A stretch of DNA of 64,000 nucleotides from DATFMP01 sp035266845 (GTDB taxonomy: Bacteria; SAR324; JACQKK01): assembly GCA_035266845.1 (NCBI GenBank), contig DATFMP010000075.1:1-64000 (forward strand), written 5' to 3'. Position numbers and translations under genes: made by a program. Within the stretch, counting starts at the first letter, position 1. Every line of letters starts with the position of its first letter. This document shows positions 46,874 through 56,424 of the stretch, one piece after another. The notes below the pieces were generated by a model, which was not told the DNA's origin, did not search any database, and saw only the letters and a list, made by a program, of their open reading frames with translations.

Positions 46874-48328
46874 CTAGTGCAGCAGATCCAGCACCGTGCG
46901 CGGGATCTGGTTGGCCTGGGCCAGCATGGCCGTGGCGGACTCGAACATGATCTTGTTGCGCGTGTACTCGGCAACGGCCTTCGCCATGTCCGTGTCGCGG
47001 ATCACCGATTCCGCGTTGGTCAGCTCCTCCACGTTCACCCGCAACTGGCGCAGGTTGGCCTCCAGGCTGTTCTTCTGGAAGGCCCCCAGCCGGGCCCGCG
47101 AGGTGGTCACCTCGTTGAGGGCGCGATCCACCAGGCGCTGGGTATCGATGGCCCCCTGGGCCGTGCGCAGGTCCGCATCGCGCAGGCTGGTGTAGCCACT
47201 GTCGTTGCGCACCCCGCGGCCCAGCACCCGGGTGTTCACGTTCACCAGGGAGACCGCGACGGTCTGGCCCACGTTGGCGCCGACCTGGAACACCAGGGAG
47301 TTCTGGAACACGGCCACGCGGCCGGCGGCGGTGCTCGGGTCGTCATCGCCCGGGTCGCTCACCTTGTTGCCGCTATAGCGGACGGAGAGGCCCTCCACCT
47401 TCGTGCCTTCCACCCCGGTGAGCACCTGGCCCTTGCCGATGGCCGCCTCGCCACCGATGGTGCCCACGATGTCCTTGCCGGCCACGGCGCCTTCCATCGT
47501 GCGGCTCTCCTTGGAGAGCACGCCCGCGGTGGAGGACGACACGGAGAAGCCGTGATCGCTGCCGTAGTCCCGGTGCACGATGGACAGCGTGTTGTCCTGG
47601 TTGAGGGTCAGGTCCACGTTCAGGCCGGACTTCGAGATCTCGTTCTTCAGCAGACCAACGGCCTGGCGCACCGTCTCGCCCTTCTTGCTGGTGAAGGAGA
47701 CGGTCTTCCCACCCTCGGCGATGGTGAATTCCTCGCCCTTGTCGATCATCTCCTGCGTCAGCGCCGTGGTGCCCTCGATGTGGGCGCGGCTGCCGAGCTG
47801 GGTCACGCGCACGTCGTAACCCTGGATGGGCGAGGCCTTGGTTTCCGGGGAGGCCGCGATGAACTCCACGCCCTCGCCGATGCCCACGCCGTTGGCGCCC
47901 GTGCTGCCGTCCAGCAGCTTCTTCACGCCGAACTGGGCGTTGGTGCTGATGCGGTCGATGGAGTTGAGGGCGTTGTTCAGCTCAAGTTGATCGGCCTCCA
48001 GCATGTTCTGGTCGTTCGCGCCCTCGTTGGCGGCGTGTACGGCCAGTTGGCGGATCGTGGTGAGCAGGTTGGTCACCTCCGTCATCGCCGCCTCGGTGGT
48101 CTGCACCATGGTCACGCCCGTCTCGGCGTTGTCCACGGCCTGGTTGAGGCCGGCGATCTGCGAGCGCATCTGCTCGGAGATGATGAGGGCCGCGGGGCCG
48201 TCTGCCGCGCGGTTAATGCGCATCCCGGAGGACAAGTGCTCCAGGGATTTGCGAAGCGCAGTGCCGTTCTGCACGAGCTGTCGGGCACTGTTGATCGCCG
48301 CAATGTTGTGGTTGATTCGCAGAACCAT
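46874..48328 (-). CDS. fliC: Flagellin paralog 3
   Basis: 484 residues. N-terminal core VLRINHNIAAINSARQL and LSSGMRINRAADGPAALIISEQMRSQI; C-terminal core EELTNAESVIRDTDMAKAVAEYTRNKIMFES and LAQANQIPRTVLDLLH. The centre has SPIQGYDVRVTQLGSRAHIEG, an IN-like EEFTIAEGGKTVSF-SKKGETVRQAVGLLKNEI segment and KDIVGTIGGEAAIGKGQVLTG. The start is preceded by AAGGAGGTAGTC, an optimal site. Spacers of 1.1 kb (3') and 2.6 kb (5') surround it. Confidence 0.97.
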   Translation of the reverse strand: MVLRINHNIAAINSARQLVQNGTALRKSLEHLSSGMRINRAADGPAALIISEQMRSQIAGLNQAVDNAETGVTMVQTTEAAMTEVTNLLTTIRQLAVHAANEGANDQNMLEADQLELNNALNSIDRISTNAQFGVKKLLDGSTGANGVGIGEGVEFIAASPETKASPIQGYDVRVTQLGSRAHIEGTTALTQEMIDKGEEFTIAEGGKTVSFTSKKGETVRQAVGLLKNEISKSGLNVDLTLNQDNTLSIVHRDYGSDHGFSVSSSTAGVLSKESRTMEGAVAGKDIVGTIGGEAAIGKGQVLTGVEGTKVEGLSVRYSGNKVSDPGDDDPSTAAGRVAVFQNSLVFQVGANVGQTVAVSLVNVNTRVLGRGVRNDSGYTSLRDADLRTAQGAIDTQRLVDRALNEVTTSRARLGAFQKNSLEANLRQLRVNVEELTNAESVIRDTDMAKAVAEYTRNKIMFESATAMLAQANQIPRTVLDLLH

Positions 48329-50941
48329 GACTACCTCCTTGTGGCATCAAGCTGCCGGGTCCTTGGCCGGGTTCGGCGATCCAACCCTCCCGGAGGATCA
48401 CCGCTTCGACGGACACCGCCCCCGCGGGAACACGAGGTCCCCGGACGGCGGGTACACCACCGCTATTCCCCAGCACTGCTGCAATGGCCCGCTGCCGCCG
48501 CGGGGGCCGGGACTGCGCCGCCGCGGGCGAACACGGGGATCTCGCCGCTGCCGTCCCGTGGGCACACCACCGCACGGAACGCACCGGCACCAGACGGGTC
48601 TCCCGCCCCACCTGGGGCCCCGGGTGGAGGACTGCCCACACGGGGTCCCGAAACGGAGTCGGGGCCCGCTACCCTCCCGCCGCTGGATACACGGGGACCT
48701 CACCGGGTCCCCGGCTCCACACACCGGCGGAAATCTCGTCATCCCGCGCCCGGCCGGGCCGCGGCAGCCTGGCTGCTCACGGCCGCGCGGCGGGCGCGCA
48801 CGTCAATCGCTGGCGCCTGGGGCGCCGCTCCGGATCAGCCGCGGCCCTCGCGGCGCAGGGCGATCCGGCACTGGTTGCCGCGGGCGGAGCGGTGCCCTGC
48901 GCTGCCACACGCCGGACGGACGGGGGCGCCTGGATGCTGCTGCGCGCCGCCGCTGCCGGTGGGCAGACCGGGTCCCCAACGGGCCACACCCGGGCCCACC
49001 GGCCCGCGGATTCGGCCTCCTGGAGGCTCCGCCTTTCCGTTCATCGTCCTGCCTCCTCCAGGCGGGTACACCACCGCCTGGATTGGTCCCGCGGGGAGGT
49101 TTCGCGTGCCCCGGGTACACCACCGCACGGATGGGTGCGGCTGGAGCCGGGGACGCCCCGTCGCTCCCTGCGCCTGGCCACGACTCCCCGCGGATGCTCC
49201 ACGGGTGCCTGGCCCCCGCCCGCGGGAACACGAGGTCCCCGCGTGCGCTCGGTCTTTCTGCCGGCCCCCAGCGTCGGCGGCGTCCGGACGCACTGCTGCA
49301 CCCGGATGGCCGCCCCTGGGGCCGGTAGGGCGCGCCTTGGGTGGAGGTCGCCCCTCGTCCGGGGCGGCCGCACGGTACACCACCGCACCGGTTCGCCCGT
49401 CGTGAGGAGACGCCTCCCTGCCTGCGTCACGCCCTCGGTCTGGTTCGCCCCGGCACTGGGCCGGAGCCCTGCGCGCCCGGCCGCCGCGGGTGCCCTCCGG
49501 CGGCGCGCATCCCCTGGACGGGGACCCGACACCGCGCGTAGACCACCGCACGGAAGCGCCCGTGGCGCTCGGGAACTCCCCCCGCAAGGGGAGCCCTGAA
49601 TCCTCCGGTACACGGAGTGGGGCGGCCTGTGGCCTGCCCCGGCCCGGCACCGCGTAGTCTGTCTGCCCAGGCGCATGGCCCGGACCCGGCGTCTCCGTAC
49701 CGCGGATGGACGAGGTCCCGTTCCCGCAGCCGGCCTTGCTCCGCCACACAGGGCGGCGGGGGCGCACACCGGGCAGCGCCCCCTGGCTTCATCTCCAGCT
49801 CCGCCTGCTGCGGTCGGTCGGCGGGTGTATACCTGCACCCGGTCGGCCCCCGTGGCGATGCCCTCAGCGGAGCACCGCCTGGCGGGGCGGAGCCTGGGTC
49901 CCTCGCCGGCGCCCAGCGGGCGCCAGTGGAGACCGGCATTCGTTCGTGGCGCGGCGGCTCCCCTTCAGCGGGGAACGTCCACACCGGGTCCGCGCACCGG
50001 GCAGCTCACCCGGCCGCGGTAACTCGTCTGGCCGCCGTCAACGCGACGGCGGACGGTTGTCTCTGGCGGCTCCGGCCCCTGTACCGGGGCGGGCCTGCCA
50101 CCCTGCATGCGCCCTGGCGCGGCGACCGTTCGGCCGTCCGCTGCCGGGCCCGTTCCTGGTGCCCAGTGGTGCGGAGCACACACCGGGGTGCGGCGAACCG
50201 CCCGGCGGCGCGATGCCCAGCGGACGGCACAGCCGGCCGCGTCGGGTCACACACCCCGGCGGACGCACCTGGCGCCCGGGTCCGGGGGCCGGCGAGCCAT
50301 ACGGCCCACGGCATTGCACCCGGTCTGGCGCATAGTCTCGTGCACAGCTCGGCGCAGCGTTCCGTGCGCAACTCTGCCCGCGACCGCGCGCACAGCCCGG
50401 CGGGCGTCGCAGCTCCGCCGCAGCGGAGGGGTCAGCCCGGGCCCAAACCAGCCGACCCGATGGCCGACCCCGCATGCGACCCAGCGGACGCCCGTGGGGC
50501 GGATGCCGTCCCTGCAGCGGCCTGTGTCCATCGCACGGCGCGCACTGACGCCGCGGCGCGGGGCACACCCCTGCGCGGGGCGCGTCCGCCGCAGACCGAC
50601 GCCCCCTGGGGGGCGGGCACGGCTCCTGCCGCGGACTGGGCGTGCGCATGCGACTTCCCACAACGCTTCCCGCCACGGCGGACGCGAAGCGCTCTGGGAA
50701 GTGGCCCCGCGCCCCGGCCGCCGGATCCGTCGCAAGACGGCACACGGCGGCCCTGGGCGGGGCCTGCCCCTGCGCAGGGGCGATGCGCCCCGGGCGCCCA
50801 TCGCTGGGTGCCCGGGGTTGAATGGACGTGGGACCCCTAGGGGGTCTGAGGGACTCCATGGTGCCTCCCTGACGTCAGTGAACCCACGCAACCACGCCTT
50901 CCCGCCCCCCGGCTGCAGGGGCGGGAAGGAAACCGCCGCCC
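48329..50941. other. 2.6-kb G+C-rich spacer with iterated motifs
   Basis: No gene is supported. One counted line (49441-49500) is 51 of 60 G+C. The motif GGG(T/C)ACACCACCGC recurs on the plus strand at 48450-48463, 48560-48575, 49064-49077, 49113-49128 and 49373-49388 (one mismatch), with a GTAGACCACCGCACGG variant near 49537-49552. A 23-base block is identical at 48421-48443 and 49219-49241, and its inner ACGAGGTCCC recurs at 49710-49719. CGGACGCACTGCTGC at 49285-49299 matches the previous spacer. The region would be a leader for paralog 3 if that gene is transcribed from far upstream. Confidence 0.6.
50897..50929 (-). terminator. Strong stem-loop behind flagellin paralog 4
   Basis: Perfect 12-base arms CCTTCCCGCCCC and GGGGCGGGAAGG with a nine-base loop, 13 bases beyond the stop codon. 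There is no T-run on the minus strand, so it may stabilise or end the mRNA by another mechanism. Confidence 0.55.
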
Positions 50942-52387
50942 CTACTTCAGGAGCGACATCACGATTTCCGGCGTCTGGTTGGCCTGAGCCAGCATGGCCG
51001 TCGACGACTTCATCATGATCTGGTTGCGGGTGAACTCCGTGATCTCCTTGGCCATGTCCGCATCGCGGATGACGGATTCGGAGTTCGTGAGCTCTTCCAC
51101 GTTGACGCGGAGCTGCCGCAGGTTGGCTTCCAGGGTGTTCTTCTGGAAGGCACCCATGACGCCACGCGTCCGGTTCACCTCGTTCAGGGCCGCATCGAGC
51201 AGACGCTGCGCGTCCTGTGCGCCCTGAGGCGTGCGCACGTCGATCTGGCGCAGGTTCTTGAAGTCGCTCTCGTTGAGAATGCCCTGACCCAGCACACGGG
51301 TGTTGGTGTTCAGGAGCGAGATGGCTTCCGTCTGTCCGACGTTCGGGCCGACCTGGTAGATCAGCGAGTTCTGGTAGACCGCCACCTTACCCACCGGTTC
51401 GGCCTCCGGATCGTCCGAATCCACCCTCGTGCCCGTGTAGCGCACGGCCAGCCCTTCCACGCGCGTGCCTTCGGCACCGGTGAGCACCTGGCCTTTGCCG
51501 GTGGCCACTTCGCCACCGATGGTGCCCTTGATGTCCTTGCCACGCGCCTGGTCCATCACACGCGATTGCGCCGACAGCACACCGGCCGTCGAGGAAGACG
51601 CGGCGATGGTGTACTTGCTGCCGTACTCGTTGTGACGCAGCGTGAACGTGCCGTCGTCCTTCTTCTCGAAGGTCACGTCCATGCCGTTCTTCTTCATCTC
51701 GGCATTCAACTTGCCGAAGACTTGGTTCACCGAGTCGCCCTTGGTGGTCGTGAACCGCACGGTGCGGCCACCTTCGGCGATGGTGAATTCCTCGCCCTTG
51801 TCGATCATCTCCTGCGTCAGCGCCGTGGTGCCCTGGATGGTGGCACGCGTGGCGAGCTGCGTGACGCGCAGGTCATAGCCCTGCACGGGCGACGTGCGGG
51901 TGTGCACGCTGGCGTTTACGAACTGCACGCCTTCGCCGATGCCGACGCCGTTGGCACCCGTGCTGCCGTCAAGCAGCTTCTTGGTGCCGAACTGGGCGTT
52001 GTTGGTGATGCGGTCGATCGTGTCGAGGGACTGCGAAACCTCGAGTTGGTCGGCAGCCAGCATGTCGGGAGAGTTGGCGCCCTCGTTGGCGGCGTGGATC
52101 GCCAAACCCCGCATGTTGGTCAGCAGGTTGTTTACCTCCACCAGAGAGGCTTCCGCCGTCTGGATCATGGAGATGGCCGTTTCCGAGTTGTCCACGGCCT
52201 GGTTCAAGCCAGAGACCTGCGAGCGCAATTGCTCGGAGATCATCAACTGGGCCGGCCCATCGGCTGCCCGGTTGATTTTCATGCCGGACGACAGTTTTTC
52301 CAGGGACTTGCCCATCGCACGGTCATTGATCAGCAACTGACGATGACTGTTGATGGCCTGGATATTGTGGTTGATTCGCAAACTCAC
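50942..52387 (-). CDS. fliC: Flagellin paralog 4
   Basis: 481 residues from a GTG start with AAGGAGGTATACC directly upstream. N-terminal core SLRINHNIQAINSHRQL and LSSGMKINRAADGPAQLMISEQLRSQV; C-terminal core EELTNSESVIRDADMAKEITEFTRNQIMMKS and LAQANQTPEIVMSLLK. The centre has the shared GYDLRVTQLATRA, EEFTIAEGGRTVRF and KDIKGTIGGEVATGKGQVLTG segments. Its codon use is less extreme in G+C than that of its neighbours. A nested hairpin lies in the leader. Confidence 0.97.
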   Translation of the reverse strand: MSLRINHNIQAINSHRQLLINDRAMGKSLEKLSSGMKINRAADGPAQLMISEQLRSQVSGLNQAVDNSETAISMIQTAEASLVEVNNLLTNMRGLAIHAANEGANSPDMLAADQLEVSQSLDTIDRITNNAQFGTKKLLDGSTGANGVGIGEGVQFVNASVHTRTSPVQGYDLRVTQLATRATIQGTTALTQEMIDKGEEFTIAEGGRTVRFTTTKGDSVNQVFGKLNAEMKKNGMDVTFEKKDDGTFTLRHNEYGSKYTIAASSSTAGVLSAQSRVMDQARGKDIKGTIGGEVATGKGQVLTGAEGTRVEGLAVRYTGTRVDSDDPEAEPVGKVAVYQNSLIYQVGPNVGQTEAISLLNTNTRVLGQGILNESDFKNLRQIDVRTPQGAQDAQRLLDAALNEVNRTRGVMGAFQKNTLEANLRQLRVNVEELTNSESVIRDADMAKEITEFTRNQIMMKSSTAMLAQANQTPEIVMSLLK

Positions 52388-54538
52388 GGTATACCTCCTT
52401 GTAAAAACAAGAGATCCTCCTTGACCCGGGAGATAAGGCAGCGTCCAACCTGGACACGCCCGACCGGAGGCCCTGCTCCTTCCAAATCCTTGGAAGGATG
52501 GCCTCTCTTGGTCCGCCGCCCCCGATGCGGGCAGGCGGCAACCTCCCTACCTCGCGCCCAAACCTCCTTCCTTTGAGGAGCCGCAGAGCGGCGCGAGGCG
52601 ACTCATAAATGGGGAAGCTGGCTTCCCCGACGTCAGATGGCGGCGGTGGTTACTCCACCAAAAGCGGGCTCCCGCCCAATGAGCGGGCAACGGCCCGCCC
52701 CCTGCCCACCATCTGCCGCTTGCCGCCAACGGGTGGTCTGGCGCAGGGGTGACAAGTCCCTGCGACCGCCCGCGGGCGATTCCGTTTCCCAAATAGCCGG
52801 CCGCCGGCACCAGGCACGGATGCCCCCGCCCCTGGCACCGGGACGGCCGCTTGGGAGCTATCCCTTGCACGTCTCGTTGCTTCCGATGCATGACTGCTCC
52901 TTCACCTGCTCCGGGCCATCACGGGACGAACCCGGGCGCTGGTCGGAACCTTCCACCCCATGGAAGGCCCTGCAGAGCGCACACTGCTGCCCTGCTTGGC
53001 GACGCGCGGGGCTAAACCCCCGCACGTTGGTGTGGCCGGTTCCATCCCGCCACATGAAGCTCCACCGCCTGCTCCCGGACGGATTGGTGCCCCTGGAGGG
53101 ACGGGGTCCGCCCCTGGTTGCACCACCGCCTGGAAGCGCACGGCGGAAGCGACGCGTACGGCGACCGTCCGGGCCGGGGATGAACCCACCACCCCCTGGC
53201 TGGAGCAATGCACCGCATCGGACGGGTCCCGGGCCTGTGGGGGGTCGAGGTCCCTGTCCGCGTCGCCGGGTGGCACCGCTGCACGCTTCGCAACGGTGAC
53301 CGGCGGCGCTGTGGGGGCCGCGGCCCGCCCTGGGAACACCAGGACCCATCAGCTCGTGGCGGCTCGTGGCCGCCTGCTCAACCCGGGTACACTGGGTCCC
53401 CGGATTCAGCGGGCAGACACCCGCACTCCACTGCGCCTCCTCGCGGGCCGGTGGGTAGACCACCGCCCGTGTCCTCCGTCGTGGCGATACCGCTGCCCTG
53501 GACGCACCGGCCCCCGACGGCTGCCGGCTCCGCCCGGGCGCGACCCCACTGTGGGGGCACCCGCAGGCTGCACCACGACACCCTCAGGCGAGACAACGCC
53601 CTCCAGTGCACGCGACCCGTGCGAGCGGCCGACCACGCCGTGTCCGTGCCGGCGACGCGGGTCTCCCGGAGGAAACACGGCGCCCTGCCGGCGCAGGCCC
53701 GCCTGGGCCCGGACCGTCCCTGGTCCCGATCTGTCTGCCTGGTGGGTCCTTCCATGACCCTGCTGCGGAGCACGCCGCATCCTGCCCACGGGCCAGGCGG
53801 TGCTCGCACCACCCCATGCCCGGGCCGCCGGAGCTGCCACCGCCTGAACGAGGTCCCGCCTCCGCACAGCATGCGGGTGGTCTGGGCCCCTCCCGGCCTC
53901 CACGAGGGAGACGCGATCGGGACACCGGTGCCGACCCGCGTGTCAGCGGGAACGTGCACCCCGTCCTGGGGTTGCCTCCGTCACGACCGGCCCCTTGCGG
54001 GACGAATGCGCTGCCCTGACCGGCCCACCATGAGTGTGAAGGCTTCCCTGCACGGGAAGCCGGCACCCCGGCTGCCTGTCCGGCTGCACCCGCCCGTCGG
54101 CCTCCCTGGCCGGGGCCATCGTGCTCCTACGGTCGATCCATGACCGTCTGGTCAGACCGGGCGATGTTGCTGCCCGGCCTCACCAGGTGGCCTGGCTGGC
54201 GCCGGGTGCCATCCTGCACCCGGCCCGCGGCCGTCCGACCTCCCTGGCCGTCCGTGACCCGTCACGACGCCGTCGTCGTGGGGCCGCCGCGGATGCTCCC
54301 GCCGCTTCCAGCGGCCTGCTGCCGGCTCGTGGCCCAAGCCGAGTGCGAGGCCGGCTGCCTGCCGGCCTGCCACGAAGCACTGGGCTGCCGGGCGGGCATC
54401 CCGCCGCGCCGCAGCCGCCTGCCGTGCCCGCGCATCGCGCACGGGCCGCTGCCGCCGCCTTCCCGGCAGCGTCCTGCCTCGCGCCTGTCCGGCGCGTCCT
54501 GCCTGTCCTGCCGTTCCAGCCACTGGCCTGCGCCACAC
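52388..54538. other. 2.15-kb G+C-rich spacer between flagellins
   Basis: No gene is supported; long open frames encode low-complexity Pro/Arg/Ala-rich peptides without ribosome sites. Degenerate relatives of the spacer motif occur at 53116-53133 (GGTTGCACCACCGCCTGG) and 53453-53466 (GGGTAGACCACCGC), and ACGAGGTCCC at 53848-53857. The 170 bases next to flagellin paralog 4 are less G+C-rich and contain leader hairpins. Confidence 0.55.
52466..52506 (-). promoter_or_regulatory. Nested leader hairpin of flagellin paralog 4
   Basis: Inner perfect stem CCTTCCAA-ATCC-TTGGAAGG (52478-52497) sits inside an outer GAGGCC/GGCCTC stem (52467-52472 and 52500-52505), 80-120 bases upstream of the GTG. A smaller GTCCA-ACC-TGGAC stem at 52443-52455 lies between it and the gene. 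It probably belongs to the 5' untranslated RNA. Confidence 0.5.
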
Positions 54539-55891
54539 TCAGCGCGCGACGGCCAGCTCGTGCTGCATCAGTTCCTTGAGCTGCAGCGCCATGCGCTCGG
54601 CCTGTGCGGCCGTCACGCGCTCATCGGCGGCCGGCAGCTCGCGCAGGGGACTGCTGCGGCGCAGGCAAGCCAGCGCCTGGTTCTGGTAGCGCTTGATCCA
54701 GCCCTGCACGCGCTCGCGCCAGTCCTCCACGTCGAAGGCCACGGCCAGCATCAGGTGCAGTCCATCGCGCAGCTCCTGCCACGTGTCGAAGCGCACGTCC
54801 GCCAGACTGCGGTAGTCGCTGGGCGTTTCCATCCATCGCCCCAGCGCGCGCGAGTCCATCACGGGCAGCGCCAGGCACACCGGGGCGTTGTCCGCCCCCG
54901 CGCCATCCTGGAAGCGCAGGCCGTTCTGCACCACGTAGCAGCGCGCGTGGCGGCCCTCATCCAGCCGGCCGCCCTGCCACATCACGGCCAGCTCGGATGT
55001 CTGCTCGTTGTCCAGGTAGCCCACCAGCATGCGGCCGATGCCAAAGGCCTGCTCGCCGGCCAGCGTGCCCTGGATGTCCCGTCCCTTGCGGCTCCATTCC
55101 ACCTTGCCGGGCCGCTTGGAGAGCAGCGGCGTGCGGAAGCTGCAGCCCTTGAACTTGTATTGCGAGCCGTACTGGTTGTGCCGCACGATCAGGCGCCGCT
55201 GGGCGGTCAGCCCGATCTGCACGTCCATGCCGGCCGTGCGGGTCTCCTCGCGCAGCGCCTTCAGCAGCCCGGCCACCGTCTCGCCGGGCGTGATGCGGTG
55301 GCGCACGAAGTGCTCGCCCTCGGCGAGGAAGATCTCCTCCTCCGCGCGCACCCAGTCCTCCTCCAGCGGCACGCCTCCCAGGATCACCGCCCGGCTCGGC
55401 AGCGCCTCGATGGCCACGCGGTAGCCCTCCGGCGGCGAAGAGCGCGTGTTGGCGCCGCCCCGGATGAAGTCCACCCCCACGCCGATGCCCACCACGCCGG
55501 ACTGTCCGTCCAGCAGGCCCCGGCCGTGAAACCGGCACTGGCGCACGATCTCGTCGATCTGCTTGAGCCGCGTCCATACCGTCTCGCTGATCTCGTAGGC
55601 CGGTGGGCGGCGCTTGTCCGCCGCTGTCCAGGCATCGCTCACCGTGGCGATGCCGTCTTCCATCAAGCTGTCGATGCCGTTCAGTCCTTCCAGCGTCCGC
55701 TGGAGCAGAGACACCATCGTCTCCAGGTTCTTCAGGGCTTGGTCGGTGCTCAGCCAGCCGCTCTCGAACTGCAGCCAGCCGCCCGGCCGGGGGACCCGCG
55801 TCCATCGCGCGGTTGCCGGCACCATCGGCCCTCGGCTCTGCAGTGCAGCGCCGGCCCCCTGGGCCCTGGGCAATGTCCCCGTCGGTCCCAT
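54539..55891 (-). CDS. Flagellin-derived protein lacking the N-terminal core
   Basis: 450 residues from ATG 55891, which has a good GACGGAGGTGAACG ribosome site. The first 45 residues are unlike flagellin. Then STDQALKNLETMVSLLQRTLEGLNGIDSL aligns with the flagellin D1 helix, FHGRGLLDGQSGVVGIGVGVDFIRG with the loop after it, SSPPEGYRVAIEALPSRA, the HNQYGSQYKFKGCS segment and RDIQGTLAGEQAFGIGRMLVG with the shared centre. The C-terminal D0 end is missing (stops ...ELMQHELAVAR). It is unlikely to polymerise normally. It could be an expressed remnant with a new role or a pseudogene; a fossil start lies just upstream. Confidence 0.75.
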   Translation of the reverse strand: MGPTGTLPRAQGAGAALQSRGPMVPATARWTRVPRPGGWLQFESGWLSTDQALKNLETMVSLLQRTLEGLNGIDSLMEDGIATVSDAWTAADKRRPPAYEISETVWTRLKQIDEIVRQCRFHGRGLLDGQSGVVGIGVGVDFIRGGANTRSSPPEGYRVAIEALPSRAVILGGVPLEEDWVRAEEEIFLAEGEHFVRHRITPGETVAGLLKALREETRTAGMDVQIGLTAQRRLIVRHNQYGSQYKFKGCSFRTPLLSKRPGKVEWSRKGRDIQGTLAGEQAFGIGRMLVGYLDNEQTSELAVMWQGGRLDEGRHARCYVVQNGLRFQDGAGADNAPVCLALPVMDSRALGRWMETPSDYRSLADVRFDTWQELRDGLHLMLAVAFDVEDWRERVQGWIKRYQNQALACLRRSSPLRELPAADERVTAAQAERMALQLKELMQHELAVAR

Positions 55892-55979
55892 CGTTCACCT
55901 CCGTCGTTGGAGGATCGCTGGCGTGCTCCTTGCTTGTCTGTCGTTGCGACTGTGGTTGATTCGCAGACGACCGACATCG
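55892..55979 (-). pseudogene. Fossil flagellin N-terminus upstream of the broken paralog
   Basis: On the minus strand ATG-TCG at 55977 is followed, after five extra bases, by CTGCGAATCAACCAC (55952-55966), the LRINH codons that open every intact flagellin here. That frame then runs in phase into the downstream gene, except for one TGA at 55895-55897, one codon before ATG 55891. An AAGGAGGA site survives at 56011-56018 but is 34 bases from the old ATG. So a five-base frameshift and a stop separate the old start from the body. Confidence 0.75.
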
Positions 55980-56424
55980 CAGCGCTCCGGTCGATGACAA
56001 GACCGGGCGATCCTCCTTGATGGTGCGGGCGGCCTCCCCCGCCCGCATTCTTTTTGCCGCAGCCCGTCGCACGCAGCACCGTGTCCCTCCGGGTGGAGGG
56101 GGAGTCGGTTCACTGGCGCTGCGCCTCCCCGGTCTGCGCTGACTGCCTCCTCATCGATGCTACGGCCCGCCGCGTGCGGCGCCCGGTGCGGTTGCGTGCC
56201 GGCCACTGTGGCCGCCGGGCGCGTCCCGCCGTCGTTGCCGTTCCGTGCGCGAGTGCCGCCGCGCCACGGGCCGTTGTTGCCTCCTGCTATGGGTTGCCAC
56301 TCTCCTCTTCGGGTCCTCGGCTCCGGCCACTGCCCGGCGCCGTTGCGGTCGATTGCGCCGCGCCTCCTCACCCGGCGGCGGTGCGCTGCTACCGCCGGGC
56401 TGTGGAGGGCCCGTCCAGAGCTCC
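55980..56424. other. G+C-rich spacer, no gene
   Basis: Nothing is recognised in this 445-base stretch beyond the old ribosome site at 56011-56018. Open frames are compositionally driven. Confidence 0.5.

Noticed and set aside
46202..49552. Possible CRISPR array from the repeated GGGTACACCACCGC word
   Set aside because: Spacing is irregular (about 50 to 500 bases), repeats are short and worn, and no cas genes are seen.
48329..50941. Several open frames of 200-400 codons in the flagellin spacer
   Set aside because: Peptides are Pro/Arg/Gly/Ala-rich in all frames, lack ribosome sites and motifs, and arise from the near absence of stop codons at this base composition.
52388..54538. Open frames of 150-310 codons on both strands
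   Set aside because: Same reasons: compositional open frames without protein-like patterns.
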